From positions 1 to 39,743 of the forward strand of contig JAISDN010000058.1 in NCBI GenBank assembly GCA_031264785.1: a stretch of DNA of 39,743 bases. The letters run 5' to 3'. The notes under the pieces are model-generated. The model was not told the origin of the DNA, did not search any database, and worked only from the letters and a program-made list of their open reading frames with translations. Source of the DNA: Candidatus Nomurabacteria bacterium (GTDB taxonomy: Bacteria; Patescibacteriota; Saccharimonadia; Saccharimonadales; Saccharimonadaceae). Of this stretch, positions 31,618 through 39,426 are shown in pieces. The position numbers and the translations under genes are program-made. Numbering within the stretch: the stretch's first letter is position 1; each line of letters opens with the position of its first letter.

Positions 31618-33755
31618 ATTTTTTCCAACGGGGCAAAGGCGACGTTGAGTTTTTTGATGCCGGTTGGGAATTTGACCGAAACCACCGAACCGTCGATGGC
31701 TTCAACAAAGCCGACGCCAAAAATTTGGTGTTTAACTTTGTCGCTGATTTTTAGGTCGATTTCGTCCGGCACAAAAGTCGGCTCATCTGTAAGGCTGTCC
31801 GGCTTAGCATAGTCATTATAAGTCGAAACATTTTCGGCGCTAATGGGCGAAAGATTTCCGTCAACGTCGCTCAGGAAACGCGACGGCAGATTATTTTGAA
31901 AATTACCATACAACAAACGTTGGCTGGCAGCCGTCAAAATCAACTCTTCTTTGGCGCGCGTCATACCAACATAAGCCAGCCGCCGCTCCTCTTCCATTTC
32001 GCTTGGTTCAAAAGTGGCGCGGGCTAGCGGAAAAACACCTTCTTCCATTCCAACCATAAACACCACCGGAAATTCCAAGCCTTTGGCGGCGTGCAATGTC
32101 ATCATAGTGACGGCGTCGCCGTTGTTGCTGGTATCGGCCGACGACACCAATGCCACTTCTTCCAAAAATTCCGGCAAAGCCGTAAATTCTTTGGCCACCG
32201 ACAATAATTCATTGACGTTTTCAATCCGGGTTTCGGCCTGCACCGAGCCGTCGTCCAAATATTGCAAATATTCAATTTTTTTAAGCAAACTTCGAATCAA
32301 ATCTTCTGGCGTTTCGGCCGCGTATAACTTGTATAACTTTTCCAACTTTTCTCCCAAAGCCTGTAAATTGGTAACAGCTCGCGTTTGCAAGCCGGTAATT
32401 TCGTCAGCGTGCAAAATTGTGGCAATAAAATCCGCGCCGGTTTGTTCTTGATGTTCCAAAACTTTAGCCACCGAAGTGCCGCCCAGCCCGCGTCGCGGCA
32501 CGTTCACAATCCGCATAAAACTGGCGCGGTCAAATGGCTGGTAAATTAGTTTCAAATAAGCCAAAACATCCTTAATTTCGGCGCGGTCATAAAAGCGCGT
32601 GCCGCCAACAATTTTGTAAGGCACGCTATAACGCATAAAAATTTCTTCCAGCGCCCGACTCTGGGCGTTGGTGCGATACAGCACCGCAAAATCGTGATAT
32701 TGACGCGCGCCGATTTCCTGCAACGGCTTGATGTGATTGATTAAAATTTCGGCTTCGTGCAGCTCGTTTTGGGCAAACAAAATCCGCACCGGCGTGCCGC
32801 CTTTTTTGGCTGTCCAAAGTTTTTTGTCAGAGCGTTGCTGGTTGTGCTGGATCACCATATGGGCGGCGTTTAAAATCGCTTCGGTTGAACGATAATTTTG
32901 CTCCAATTTAATAATTTTGGCGCCCGCAAAATCGCGTTCAAAATTCAGGATATTGGTAAAATCCGCGCCGCGCCAAGAATAAATCGATTGCCAATCGTCG
33001 CCCACGGCGCAAATGTTTTGGTCGGAATTTACCAGCAGCTTGATAATTTTATACTGCGCCTTGTTGGTATCTTGATATTCGTCAATCAAAATGTGTTGAA
33101 TAGTTTTTTGCAAATTTTCGCGCACGGCTTTGACGGTTTGTAGTAAATTGACAGTTTCCAAAAGCAGGTCATCAAAATCGAGCGCTTTGCCGTCACGTCG
33201 CATTTTTTCATATTTTGGATAAATCTCGGCCGCGACTTGTTGGGCCGGCGTGCTGGCAATGGCCGCGTATTCGGAAGGGGACAGGCAGTCGTTTTTGGCG
33301 TTTGAAATATAATTCGCCATCGAACCAACCGAATATTGCTTGTCGGTCAAACCGATTTTTTTCATAACTTGTTTGATCAAACTTTGTTTGTCGCTTTCGT
33401 CCAAAATCACAAAATTTTTAGGAATAGCAATATTTTCGCCCCACTGCCGCAGAATCCGCACCGCAATCGAGTGAAAAGTGCCCATAAAAGGCATAAAGGC
33501 CCGATTTTCGGCGTTTTGATTCAGTAGTTTGGCCAGTCGTTCGCGCATTTCCTTCGCTGCCTTGTTAGTAAAAGTCACCGCCATAATCTGGCTAGGCGCG
33601 ACATTCTCGGCGCTAATCAAATAAGCAATCCGGTGCGTCAAAGTCTTAGTTTTGCCGCTGCCAGCGCCGGCCAAAATCAAAAGCGGCCCCCTTTTATGTA
33701 GCACAGCCTGTTTTTGTTGGTCGTTTAAGCCCTCCAATAATTTATTTTTGTCCAT
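31614..33755 (-). CDS. pcrA: UvrD/PcrA-type superfamily 1 DNA helicase
   Basis: 713 residues. Walker A 'LAGAGSGKTKTLTHRIAYL', 'VTFTNKAAKEMRERL', Walker B 'HILIDEYQDTNKAQ', 'AVGDDWQSIYSWRGAD', 'LEQNYRST', 'MTLHAAKGLEFPVVFMVGMEEGVFP' and 'RRLAYVGMTRAKEEL' cover the helicase motifs. A C-terminal tudor-like piece ('VKHQIFGVGFVEAIDGSVVSVKF') is the RNA-polymerase-contacting region of PcrA/UvrD. It acts in repair and in removing obstacles from DNA. The -10 TATTAT (33769-33764) lies 8 nt before the ATG, so the mRNA has almost no leader. Confidence 0.96.
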   Translation of the reverse strand: MDKNKLLEGLNDQQKQAVLHKRGPLLILAGAGSGKTKTLTHRIAYLISAENVAPSQIMAVTFTNKAAKEMRERLAKLLNQNAENRAFMPFMGTFHSIAVRILRQWGENIAIPKNFVILDESDKQSLIKQVMKKIGLTDKQYSVGSMANYISNAKNDCLSPSEYAAIASTPAQQVAAEIYPKYEKMRRDGKALDFDDLLLETVNLLQTVKAVRENLQKTIQHILIDEYQDTNKAQYKIIKLLVNSDQNICAVGDDWQSIYSWRGADFTNILNFERDFAGAKIIKLEQNYRSTEAILNAAHMVIQHNQQRSDKKLWTAKKGGTPVRILFAQNELHEAEILINHIKPLQEIGARQYHDFAVLYRTNAQSRALEEIFMRYSVPYKIVGGTRFYDRAEIKDVLAYLKLIYQPFDRASFMRIVNVPRRGLGGTSVAKVLEHQEQTGADFIATILHADEITGLQTRAVTNLQALGEKLEKLYKLYAAETPEDLIRSLLKKIEYLQYLDDGSVQAETRIENVNELLSVAKEFTALPEFLEEVALVSSADTSNNGDAVTMMTLHAAKGLEFPVVFMVGMEEGVFPLARATFEPSEMEEERRLAYVGMTRAKEELILTAASQRLLYGNFQNNLPSRFLSDVDGNLSPISAENVSTYNDYAKPDSLTDEPTFVPDEIDLKISDKVKHQIFGVGFVEAIDGSVVSVKFPTGIKKLNVAFAPLEKI

Positions 33756-33774
33756 ACATAACTATAATAGCACA

Positions 33775-34524
33775 TTATAAACTAGATTCTGGATCAAGTT
33801 TGTAAAATGGTTTCACGTCGTTATATTCCGTAAAAGCCAGTTTGAGTGCGCCGCTGCCAATTTTGCTAAACAGAAATTCGTAATAACCGGGTAAATATTC
33901 ACAATCCCTCGAAAGTTCTCGATTCGGCTGGCCGGTGTTTGGATTTGGTATAGCTTGGATTGCTCGGAGCATAGTCTGCCGAGTTGGTTGGTCCGCCTCT
34001 TCATTAAATTTGAACGACCCAAGAAAAGCATCGCGCTTTAGCGAGTAATCGACATAACCAGCGTGGGCTAGTCTTGCCAAATGCCCCCTACACATTTCAA
34101 GGTGGATCGAACGTTGATCATCATTTACCATAACAGATCCGGAATATTCACGAGTTGGCTCTTCGCGAATAAATATGGTATCCACGTCGTAACTGTCAGT
34201 TTTCGCGAGTTCGACAGTCTGCTGTTTGTCAAGCGCAAATTTGCGTAACAGAGGTTTATTATCTTTGGAATGGCTAAGAGATGCATAGAAAGCGTCGGGC
34301 TGCGCATCAAGCGCCTGAAATGCCGCGTCTGGCTTGTCGATAAATCGAGATATGGGCAGAGTAATATGCGGTAAACTCGGCAGCGCCAGTCTAGCTAGAT
34401 TGTCCATAATGGTTTGCTTGCTGAGTAATAGACGATCCAGCTTGCCAGCAAAATCCGTGCCTCGCGCAGCTTTGACATACTCGCGCAGGCCAAAATTTCT
34501 AATTTCTTGATGGGTCGGTGTCAT
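33775..34524 (-). CDS. Protein of unknown function
   Basis: 249 residues, no family recognised. No signal peptide or membrane helix. Mixed alpha/beta composition with segments such as 'IRNFGLREYVKAARGTDFAGKLDRLL', 'VDTIFIREEPTREYSGSVMVNDDQ' and 'SRDCEYLPGYYEFLFSKIGSGALKLAF'. It has its own TTGAAT-17-TATAAT promoter (34559-34531) with the -10 only 6 nt before the ATG. The downstream pcrA promoter overlaps its 3' end. Confidence 0.75.
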   Translation of the reverse strand: MTPTHQEIRNFGLREYVKAARGTDFAGKLDRLLLSKQTIMDNLARLALPSLPHITLPISRFIDKPDAAFQALDAQPDAFYASLSHSKDNKPLLRKFALDKQQTVELAKTDSYDVDTIFIREEPTREYSGSVMVNDDQRSIHLEMCRGHLARLAHAGYVDYSLKRDAFLGSFKFNEEADQPTRQTMLRAIQAIPNPNTGQPNRELSRDCEYLPGYYEFLFSKIGSGALKLAFTEYNDVKPFYKLDPESSL

Positions 34525-34530
34525 TTCGTT

Positions 34531-34559
34531 ATTATACCAATTTTTGGAATATTATTCAA
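34531..34559 (-). promoter_or_regulatory. Promoter of the 34524 gene, leaderless
   Basis: TTGAAT (34559-34554), 17 nt, TATAAT (34536-34531), ATG 6 nt later. Confidence 0.85.
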
Positions 34560-34577
34560 GTTAATGATACAATAGAA

Positions 34578-34597
34578 GCTTAAAAGTGGTTTTAAGC
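34578..34597 (-). terminator. Possible terminator at the rpmA end
   Basis: GCTTAAAA-GTGG-TTTTAAGC, a perfect 8-bp stem that includes the rpmA stop codon. It is AT-rich without a good T tract, so weak. Confidence 0.4.
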
Positions 34598-34864
34598 CAC
34601 ACAAACTTGGGTGCGTTGCACGGTTTTGCCGGTGAAGCGGCGCACTTTGATTTGTTTGAACTCTACCACGCCGTCTTTTTTAGCGTGAATGGTGAAATTG
34701 CGTGAAACGTAGGTGCCGGGCCCAGCGATTTTGGTGGCGCCGACTTGGCGCACTAAAACTTCGCCGGCGCGGACATTTTGGCCGCCGAAGCGTTTAACGC
34801 CCAAGCGATGGCCGGCGTTGTTGTGATTATTTTTGGTGCTTCCACCCGCTTTAACATGCGACAT
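34592..34864 (-). CDS. rpmA: 50S ribosomal protein L27
   Basis: 90 residues. 'GGSTKNNHNNAGHRLGVKRFGGQNVRAGEVLVRQVG' and 'KDGVVEFKQIKVRRFTGKTV' are L27. The N-terminal tail reaches the peptidyl-transferase centre; here it starts 'MSHVKAGGSTK' with no cleavable extension. GAGGAGAA is a strong ribosome-binding site. It is separated from rplU, its usual partner, and sits 41 nt after a methyltransferase gene in the same direction. Confidence 0.95.
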   Translation of the reverse strand: MSHVKAGGSTKNNHNNAGHRLGVKRFGGQNVRAGEVLVRQVGATKIAGPGTYVSRNFTIHAKKDGVVEFKQIKVRRFTGKTVQRTQVCVA

Positions 34865-34905
34865 TTCTTAATTCTCCTCTAATTTTTGGCAAATCGAAAA
34901 CCGAT

Positions 34906-36093
34906 TTATTCTTTCTTATCTTCCATCTTAGCAGTTTTTTTAACTTTTTTCAAGACCAAAAGTTCACGTCCAACAATTTGATCCTTACGCCGATACAGCA
35001 GTGGCTTGGCGCTAACTTTTTGCTGCTCATAACCCAAATCTTTCAGCCGGCGGATAATCGACAAGCGGTAATTTTTGCCGCCAACATTCCAAGCCGGCAC
35101 CGCCAGACACAATCGCGTGTCTTTTTTAATTTGGCTATACAGATTTTCCAAAAATTTCTCAACCAGTTTGTTGCATTTTTTAACATTTTGGCGCAGGGCC
35201 TCGATGGTCGGCTCAACAAAATACGGCTTTCCGAGCGAAGTTTCGGCCACTACAAAATCCATCACCGGCTGCCAATTCATCTTGGTGGCGTCGCCAACTT
35301 CCAACTTTTCAAAAAAGTTGACTTTGTGCGAAGCGCTCAGCCATTTCAAATTAGCAATCGTAAAATCAATCATTTTTTGCTCAATATCCGTGCCGTAAAC
35401 GTTATATCCCATCAGCGCCGCCTCTTGCAGCACCACGCCCGTGCCGCAAAACGGATCGAGTATTACCGGAATGGTCTTGGGCTTGGCGCGTTTTTTGCTG
35501 GGATCGAGATCGTGCCGCGATTTGGTGTCCTGAACCGCCAGATTTATCATAATTTGGGCCAGTTTGGGCGGCAACATACCGTTTTTAGCGTCACGGCGCG
35601 GCCGGCCATAGTCGCGGTTGGAATAAGATTTAATGTCTTGGATATATAGCGTCTGAGCCAGCATTTTGGCGCCGTCGGCCTCCGCCAAAATAAACTCGAA
35701 CTTGTTGTCAGAACCAATCAATTTGTTATGAATTATCTGCGCGCTGGACAGGTCAGATTTTTTATTGGGCACAAACCGAACCGATTTGCGATGTTTTTTG
35801 ATAGCCACCGCGATTTTGGTCAAAGTTTTGGCGTTCAGGTTAGTATTATATGACGACAGACCAACCACCGCCTTGCCGCTTTCCGGCAAAAAGCTCATAA
35901 TGTCGTTCCAGTCATTACTAATCACCTCGGCGATTTTAATCGTGCCGCCCAAGCGCTCAAACTGCCGCGCCGAAATATCTTCAACGTCCAGCACCGCGAT
36001 TTTGCCAAAGTGTTTCAAATTGGCTTTCCCGAAAACCGCCTCTAGCTCAGCAAAACTAATTTCTGGCTGTCGCCCCAATATACAAATATACAT
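34906..36093 (-). CDS. THUMP/Trm11-type RNA methyltransferase
   Basis: 395 residues from the ATG at 36093, 7 nt after TATAAT (36106-36101); in-frame codons further upstream lie beyond the promoter. The N-terminal ~170 residues resemble a THUMP-type RNA-binding region. 'SNRDYGRPRRDAKNGMLPPKLAQIMINLA' and the SAM motif 'ILDPFCGTGVVLQEAALMGYNVYGTDIE' match the archaeal/eukaryotic tRNA G10 (Trm11/TrmG10) group. Where this group has an N/D-P-P-Y/F motif, the sequence is 'VAETSLGKPYF', so the target base and chemistry are uncertain. The C-tail is Lys-rich. Confidence 0.82.
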   Translation of the reverse strand: MYICILGRQPEISFAELEAVFGKANLKHFGKIAVLDVEDISARQFERLGGTIKIAEVISNDWNDIMSFLPESGKAVVGLSSYNTNLNAKTLTKIAVAIKKHRKSVRFVPNKKSDLSSAQIIHNKLIGSDNKFEFILAEADGAKMLAQTLYIQDIKSYSNRDYGRPRRDAKNGMLPPKLAQIMINLAVQDTKSRHDLDPSKKRAKPKTIPVILDPFCGTGVVLQEAALMGYNVYGTDIEQKMIDFTIANLKWLSASHKVNFFEKLEVGDATKMNWQPVMDFVVAETSLGKPYFVEPTIEALRQNVKKCNKLVEKFLENLYSQIKKDTRLCLAVPAWNVGGKNYRLSIIRRLKDLGYEQQKVSAKPLLYRRKDQIVGRELLVLKKVKKTAKMEDKKE

Positions 36094-36100
36094 ACAAACA

Positions 36101-36140
36101 ATTATACCACAAACTTTTTGAATGCAAAATGTGATATTAT
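36101..36140. promoter_or_regulatory. Compact divergent promoter region
   Basis: Minus-strand TATAAT (36106-36101) serves the methyltransferase gene; plus-strand TGA-TATTAT (36135-36140) serves the membrane protein gene. The two start codons are only 54 bp apart and each lies 7 nt from its -10. Confidence 0.7.
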
Positions 36141-36147
36141 GGGTGGT

Positions 36148-37242
36148 ATGGAAAAAGTTATTAAAAAACGACACTGGGGAAAAATTATTCTCAATTCGGC
36201 GGTGGCGGTTTTCGTGATTCTGCTGATTTATTTTGCGCGCGACGACATCGCCAAAGTTGGCGAAATGCTGGGACAAATCAATATTTGGGTGCTGTTGCTG
36301 CTAATTCCGGCCCAGATTTTTTCTTATTTTAGTGGTGGTATGACGATTTTTTCTTATTTGAAGGGTCGCCAGCAGCTAAAAGACATTAAAATGACCGAAG
36401 TCACCGCAATGTCGCTGGAGCTGAACTTTATGAATCACGTTTTTCCGAGCGGCGGCATTTCCGGCATTACTTATATGGTTTGGCGCCTGAAAAAGCTCGG
36501 CATTGCTGGCGGTCAAGCTACAATGGCCCAAATGATTCGCTTTTTGGCTATTACGGTGGCCTTTGTGGTGTTGCTAGCGGTGTCGCTGTTGGCGGTGACG
36601 ATCGACAATAAATCCGACAATTGGCTGGTTTTGGTGGCGGCTTTTGTGGTTTCCGGCGTGGCTTTTTTGATAATTTTTGCGGCTTATGTGATTGGTAGCA
36701 AAAAAAGAGTGATTAGTTTTTCACATTGGATTAGCCGATTGAGTAATAAAGTTGTTCAAAAGATTACTCTGGGAAAGTTCAAAAAATCGATTTTACCGTT
36801 AGAAAAATCGGAAAAATTTTTCTTAGAAATTTACGAAGATTTTTTGGCTTTGAAAGAGCAAAAAAAACTGCTAATCAAGCCGATTGCTTGGGGTTTTGCT
36901 TTTGTGATTGCCGATGTGGCGCTGTTTGCAGTGGCCTTTTTGGCGCTAGGAGTAGATTTTAATCCGGCGCTGCTAGTGATTGCTTATGGCGCGGCTTCGG
37001 TGATGGGTATGATTATGATAACGCCGGGTGGGGCCGGTGGTTATGAGGCGGTGATGGTGATGGTGCTGGCGGCTGGCGGTATGGCTACGGCTGGCGCGAC
37101 CTCTGGTGTGATTTTGGCGCGAGTGATTCTGATTTTTATTACTCTGGCTACCGGTTACGTGGTTTATCACCGCGCAATGGCCAAATACGGCAAGCCAGTG
37201 ATGAAACAAAATGTTGACATTTTAAACGTTTCGGGAAAATAG
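36148..37242 (+). CDS. LPG synthase/UPF0104-type integral membrane protein (flippase-like)
   Basis: 364 residues with about eight membrane helices. 'MNHVFPSGGISGITYMVWRLKKLG' and 'MIMITPGGAGGYEAVMVMVLAAGG' are hallmarks of the lysylphosphatidylglycerol synthase membrane domain / AglD-like family. Without a soluble aminoacyl-transferase domain it is more likely a lipid or glycolipid translocation protein than an MprF enzyme. It is leaderless (ATG 7 nt after TATTAT) and 2 nt upstream of xseA. Confidence 0.88.
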   Translation: MEKVIKKRHWGKIILNSAVAVFVILLIYFARDDIAKVGEMLGQINIWVLLLLIPAQIFSYFSGGMTIFSYLKGRQQLKDIKMTEVTAMSLELNFMNHVFPSGGISGITYMVWRLKKLGIAGGQATMAQMIRFLAITVAFVVLLAVSLLAVTIDNKSDNWLVLVAAFVVSGVAFLIIFAAYVIGSKKRVISFSHWISRLSNKVVQKITLGKFKKSILPLEKSEKFFLEIYEDFLALKEQKKLLIKPIAWGFAFVIADVALFAVAFLALGVDFNPALLVIAYGAASVMGMIMITPGGAGGYEAVMVMVLAAGGMATAGATSGVILARVILIFITLATGYVVYHRAMAKYGKPVMKQNVDILNVSGK

Positions 37243-37244
37243 CT

Positions 37245-38357
37245 GTGGAAAACCAGCCGATTTTTAGCGTTTCGGAGGCGATGGCGGTGGTCAACCAGAC
37301 GCTGGAATACGCTTTTCCGTTTATTCAGGTGGAGGGCGAAGTCGCCAATTTTAAGGTTGGCAGCGGCAAATGGGTGTTTTTTGATTTGAAAGACAGCGAG
37401 GCCAGTTTGCGCTGTTTTATGCCGGCTTGGAATCTGCGCACCGCTGTTGAAGACGGGATGCGCGTGGCGGTGGTGGCTAAGCCGCGCTTGTCGAAATATG
37501 GGTTTTCGCTGAATATCGAGGCGATTAAGCCGGTTGGCGAGGGCGATATTAAAAAATCGTTTGAGCTGCTTAAGAAAAAGCTGACCGCCGAAGGTCTGTT
37601 TGCGCCAGAACGCAAGCGGCCGCTGCCGGATTTGCCCAGTCGGATTGGCGTAATTAGCTCGGTTGAGGCGGCTGGCTATAAAGATTTTATAAAAATTATC
37701 GGCGCGCGTTTTGGGGTCTCTGAAATTACGGTGGCTGACACGGCGGTGCAGGGCGACAGCGCGCCGGATCAGATTATGGCGGCGATTGCGGCTTTTAACG
37801 AAAGTGCCGATCCGCCAGAGGTGATTGTGATTTTACGGGGTGGTGGCAGCCGCGACGATTTGCTGGCTTTTGATGACGAGCCGCTGGTGCGGGCCATCGC
37901 CGGCAGCCGCGTGCCGACGCTGGTTGGGGTGGGCCACGAAATTGACGTGACTTTGGCCGATCTAGCGGCCGATGTGCGGGCTAGTACCCCTAGTAATGCG
38001 GCGGAGATTTTGCTGCCGGATAAGCGGGAGATAATTAAATCTTTGAGTCATAAACTGGAACAATCGCAGGTCAAACTGGAAAATAATCTACAGCGAAAAA
38101 TTGACGAAATCGTTCAAAATTTGGCCGAAATGCGCCTGAAAACTGAGCATAGTTTAGTGCGGGCCGAAAATCTGTTCGGGAGCCTTGATTTGGCGCTGGA
38201 ACAGCTCAATCCGGCGCGGATTTTGCAGCGTGGCTATGCGCTGGTGAGGCGCGAGAGCGGGGAAATCTTGCGTGCGGCGCCGACGGTGGGCGAAAAATTG
38301 CAAATTGAGACGAAAAACTCAACATTTCGTGTTAAAACTGTTGACATTTTGAGCTGA
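37245..38357 (+). CDS. xseA: Exodeoxyribonuclease VII large subunit
   Basis: 370 residues with a GTG start 2 nt after the preceding stop, so coupled. N-terminal OB domain ('FIQVEGEVANFKVGSGKWVFFDLKD'), then the catalytic region 'RIGVISSVEAAGYKDFIK', 'VIVILRGGGSRDDLLAFDDEPLVRAIA', 'PTLVGVGHEIDVTLADLAADVRASTPSNAAEIL', a coiled-coil arm and the C-terminal 'RGYALVR'. It degrades single-stranded DNA together with XseB; no xseB is present here. The terminal codons overlap the sortase promoter. Confidence 0.96.
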   Translation: MENQPIFSVSEAMAVVNQTLEYAFPFIQVEGEVANFKVGSGKWVFFDLKDSEASLRCFMPAWNLRTAVEDGMRVAVVAKPRLSKYGFSLNIEAIKPVGEGDIKKSFELLKKKLTAEGLFAPERKRPLPDLPSRIGVISSVEAAGYKDFIKIIGARFGVSEITVADTAVQGDSAPDQIMAAIAAFNESADPPEVIVILRGGGSRDDLLAFDDEPLVRAIAGSRVPTLVGVGHEIDVTLADLAADVRASTPSNAAEILLPDKREIIKSLSHKLEQSQVKLENNLQRKIDEIVQNLAEMRLKTEHSLVRAENLFGSLDLALEQLNPARILQRGYALVRRESGEILRAAPTVGEKLQIETKNSTFRVKTVDILS

Positions 38358-38369
38358 GTGTGCTAGGAT
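38341..38369 (+). promoter_or_regulatory. Sortase gene promoter
   Basis: TTGACA (38341-38346, inside xseA), 17 nt, TAGGAT (38364-38369) with extended TGTGC. A GTGCTG/CAGCAC hairpin (38378-38394) lies at the start of the ~80-nt leader. Confidence 0.85.
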
Positions 38370-38454
38370 GGAGGTAAGTGCTGGGAGGCAGCACGCTTAA
38401 GTGGCATTTGTCCAAGAGAGGGTTCATCTTTTGGGCTTTTTGTTTTGGAGTGAA

Positions 38455-39183
38455 ATGCAGAGATTTCGTAAAATTAGTCACCGGTTTTTGGGCAAGTTTT
38501 GCCTGATTTTTGGTGGGTTTTTGCTGGCGATTTATTTGGCAATGAGTTTTTCGGAGGTTTTGGCGGGTCCGGTTGACGAGATTATTTCTGAGCCAGTGGT
38601 TGAAGCTGGGCAAGTTTCGGAATCTGAAACCGGCTTGGCAGAAAAATCAGAATTAAAACCGCTGTCGACCACGCCGCGCGCTAATCAAAAAAATAATTCC
38701 ACGGCAGCGGCCAAAACGGCGACCAAAAATTCCAAGTCTTGGAGCTATATAAATATATCGGGCAAAATTTCCACCGCCATTACGCCGGTTGGGCTGGATT
38801 CGACTGGGGCAATTGCCGTGCCGGCTAGTGCGGCTGGGCTGTGGCGAGCTGGCGACTACGCGCCGGTTTTCTTGGACGGTCACAGCGATGGCGTGTTTGC
38901 GGGCTTAAAAAACGTGACAACTTCTGATGTGATTTCTATTACTTTGGGCGACGGCTCGGTGCTGAAATATCAAGTTGATAGCAGAAAAATCTATGATTAT
39001 GACCCGTCGATCGGGGTTTATGACAACAGAACCGGCGAGTTGACCGCCAACGGAACCATTATGAGCGATTCAATCTATACCGGCGGCCCGGACGGCCTGA
39101 ATTTAATGACTTGTTATGGCAAATATTTGGCGAATTATGGCACGTATAATCAAAGATTAGTGGTTTTTGCTTCCAGAATATAA
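38455..39183 (+). CDS. Sortase family transpeptidase
   Basis: 242 residues from the ATG preceded by TTGGAG (38444-38449); a GTG at 38401 in the same frame lies in the leader and has no ribosome-binding site. N-terminal membrane anchor (about 12-34), an Ala/Thr/Ser/Lys-rich linker, then the sortase barrel: His in 'APVFLDGHSDGVFAGLKN', Cys in 'LNLMTCYGKY' and Arg in 'YNQRLVVFASRI'. The TLxTC-type motif is 'LMTC', closest to the class E/F group. It would attach LPxTG-like proteins to the envelope. Confidence 0.88.
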   Translation: MQRFRKISHRFLGKFCLIFGGFLLAIYLAMSFSEVLAGPVDEIISEPVVEAGQVSESETGLAEKSELKPLSTTPRANQKNNSTAAAKTATKNSKSWSYINISGKISTAITPVGLDSTGAIAVPASAAGLWRAGDYAPVFLDGHSDGVFAGLKNVTTSDVISITLGDGSVLKYQVDSRKIYDYDPSIGVYDNRTGELTANGTIMSDSIYTGGPDGLNLMTCYGKYLANYGTYNQRLVVFASRI

Positions 39184-39236
39184 AACCTAAAATTATTAGG
39201 CTTCACTCAATAAGTATTACAATCTGACCACAACAT

Positions 39237-39245
39237 TTTTCCACA
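39237..39245. promoter_or_regulatory. TTTTCCACA box upstream of the last gene
   Basis: It lies 17 nt upstream of the -35 at 39263. Confidence 0.5.
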
Positions 39246-39262
39246 GCTTCTACAAAAAGCTG

Positions 39263-39292
39263 TTGACAGACAGGGCGGGGGCAGTATATTAT
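39263..39292 (+). promoter_or_regulatory. Promoter of the last gene
   Basis: TTGACA (39263-39268) with TATATT (39285-39290, 16-nt spacer) or TATTAT (39287-39292, 18-nt spacer). Confidence 0.78.
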
Positions 39293-39376
39293 GGTTATGT
39301 CTTAATACATAAACATCAAAAGTTTATCTGTGTGGTATCAAAGACAAAGCAATAAATTAAATAAAACTCGCAGGTT

Positions 39377-39407
39377 TTTTGTGGTATGTGGCATACCAGC
39401 CACAAAA
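39377..39407 (+). other. Hairpin in the leader of the last gene
   Basis: TTTTGTGG pairs with CCACAAAA, and the inner GGTATG/CATACC offers an alternative pairing. It lies just upstream of AGAAGGAGA, so it could affect initiation. The leader is about 130 nt. Confidence 0.6.
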
Positions 39408-39426
39408 GGCAAGAAGGAGACAAAAA

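Noticed and set aside
33810..33826. Half of a parS-like site (GTTTCACGT)
   Set aside because: The other half does not match the palindrome and it lies inside a gene far from parAB.
34906..36276. Longer methyltransferase frame beginning at 36276
   Set aside because: The extra 61 residues lie upstream of the promoter and overlap the divergent gene; they do not resemble the family.
38401..38454. Upstream GTG start for the sortase
   Set aside because: It has no ribosome-binding site, while the ATG at 38455 has TTGGAG and directly precedes a normal membrane anchor.
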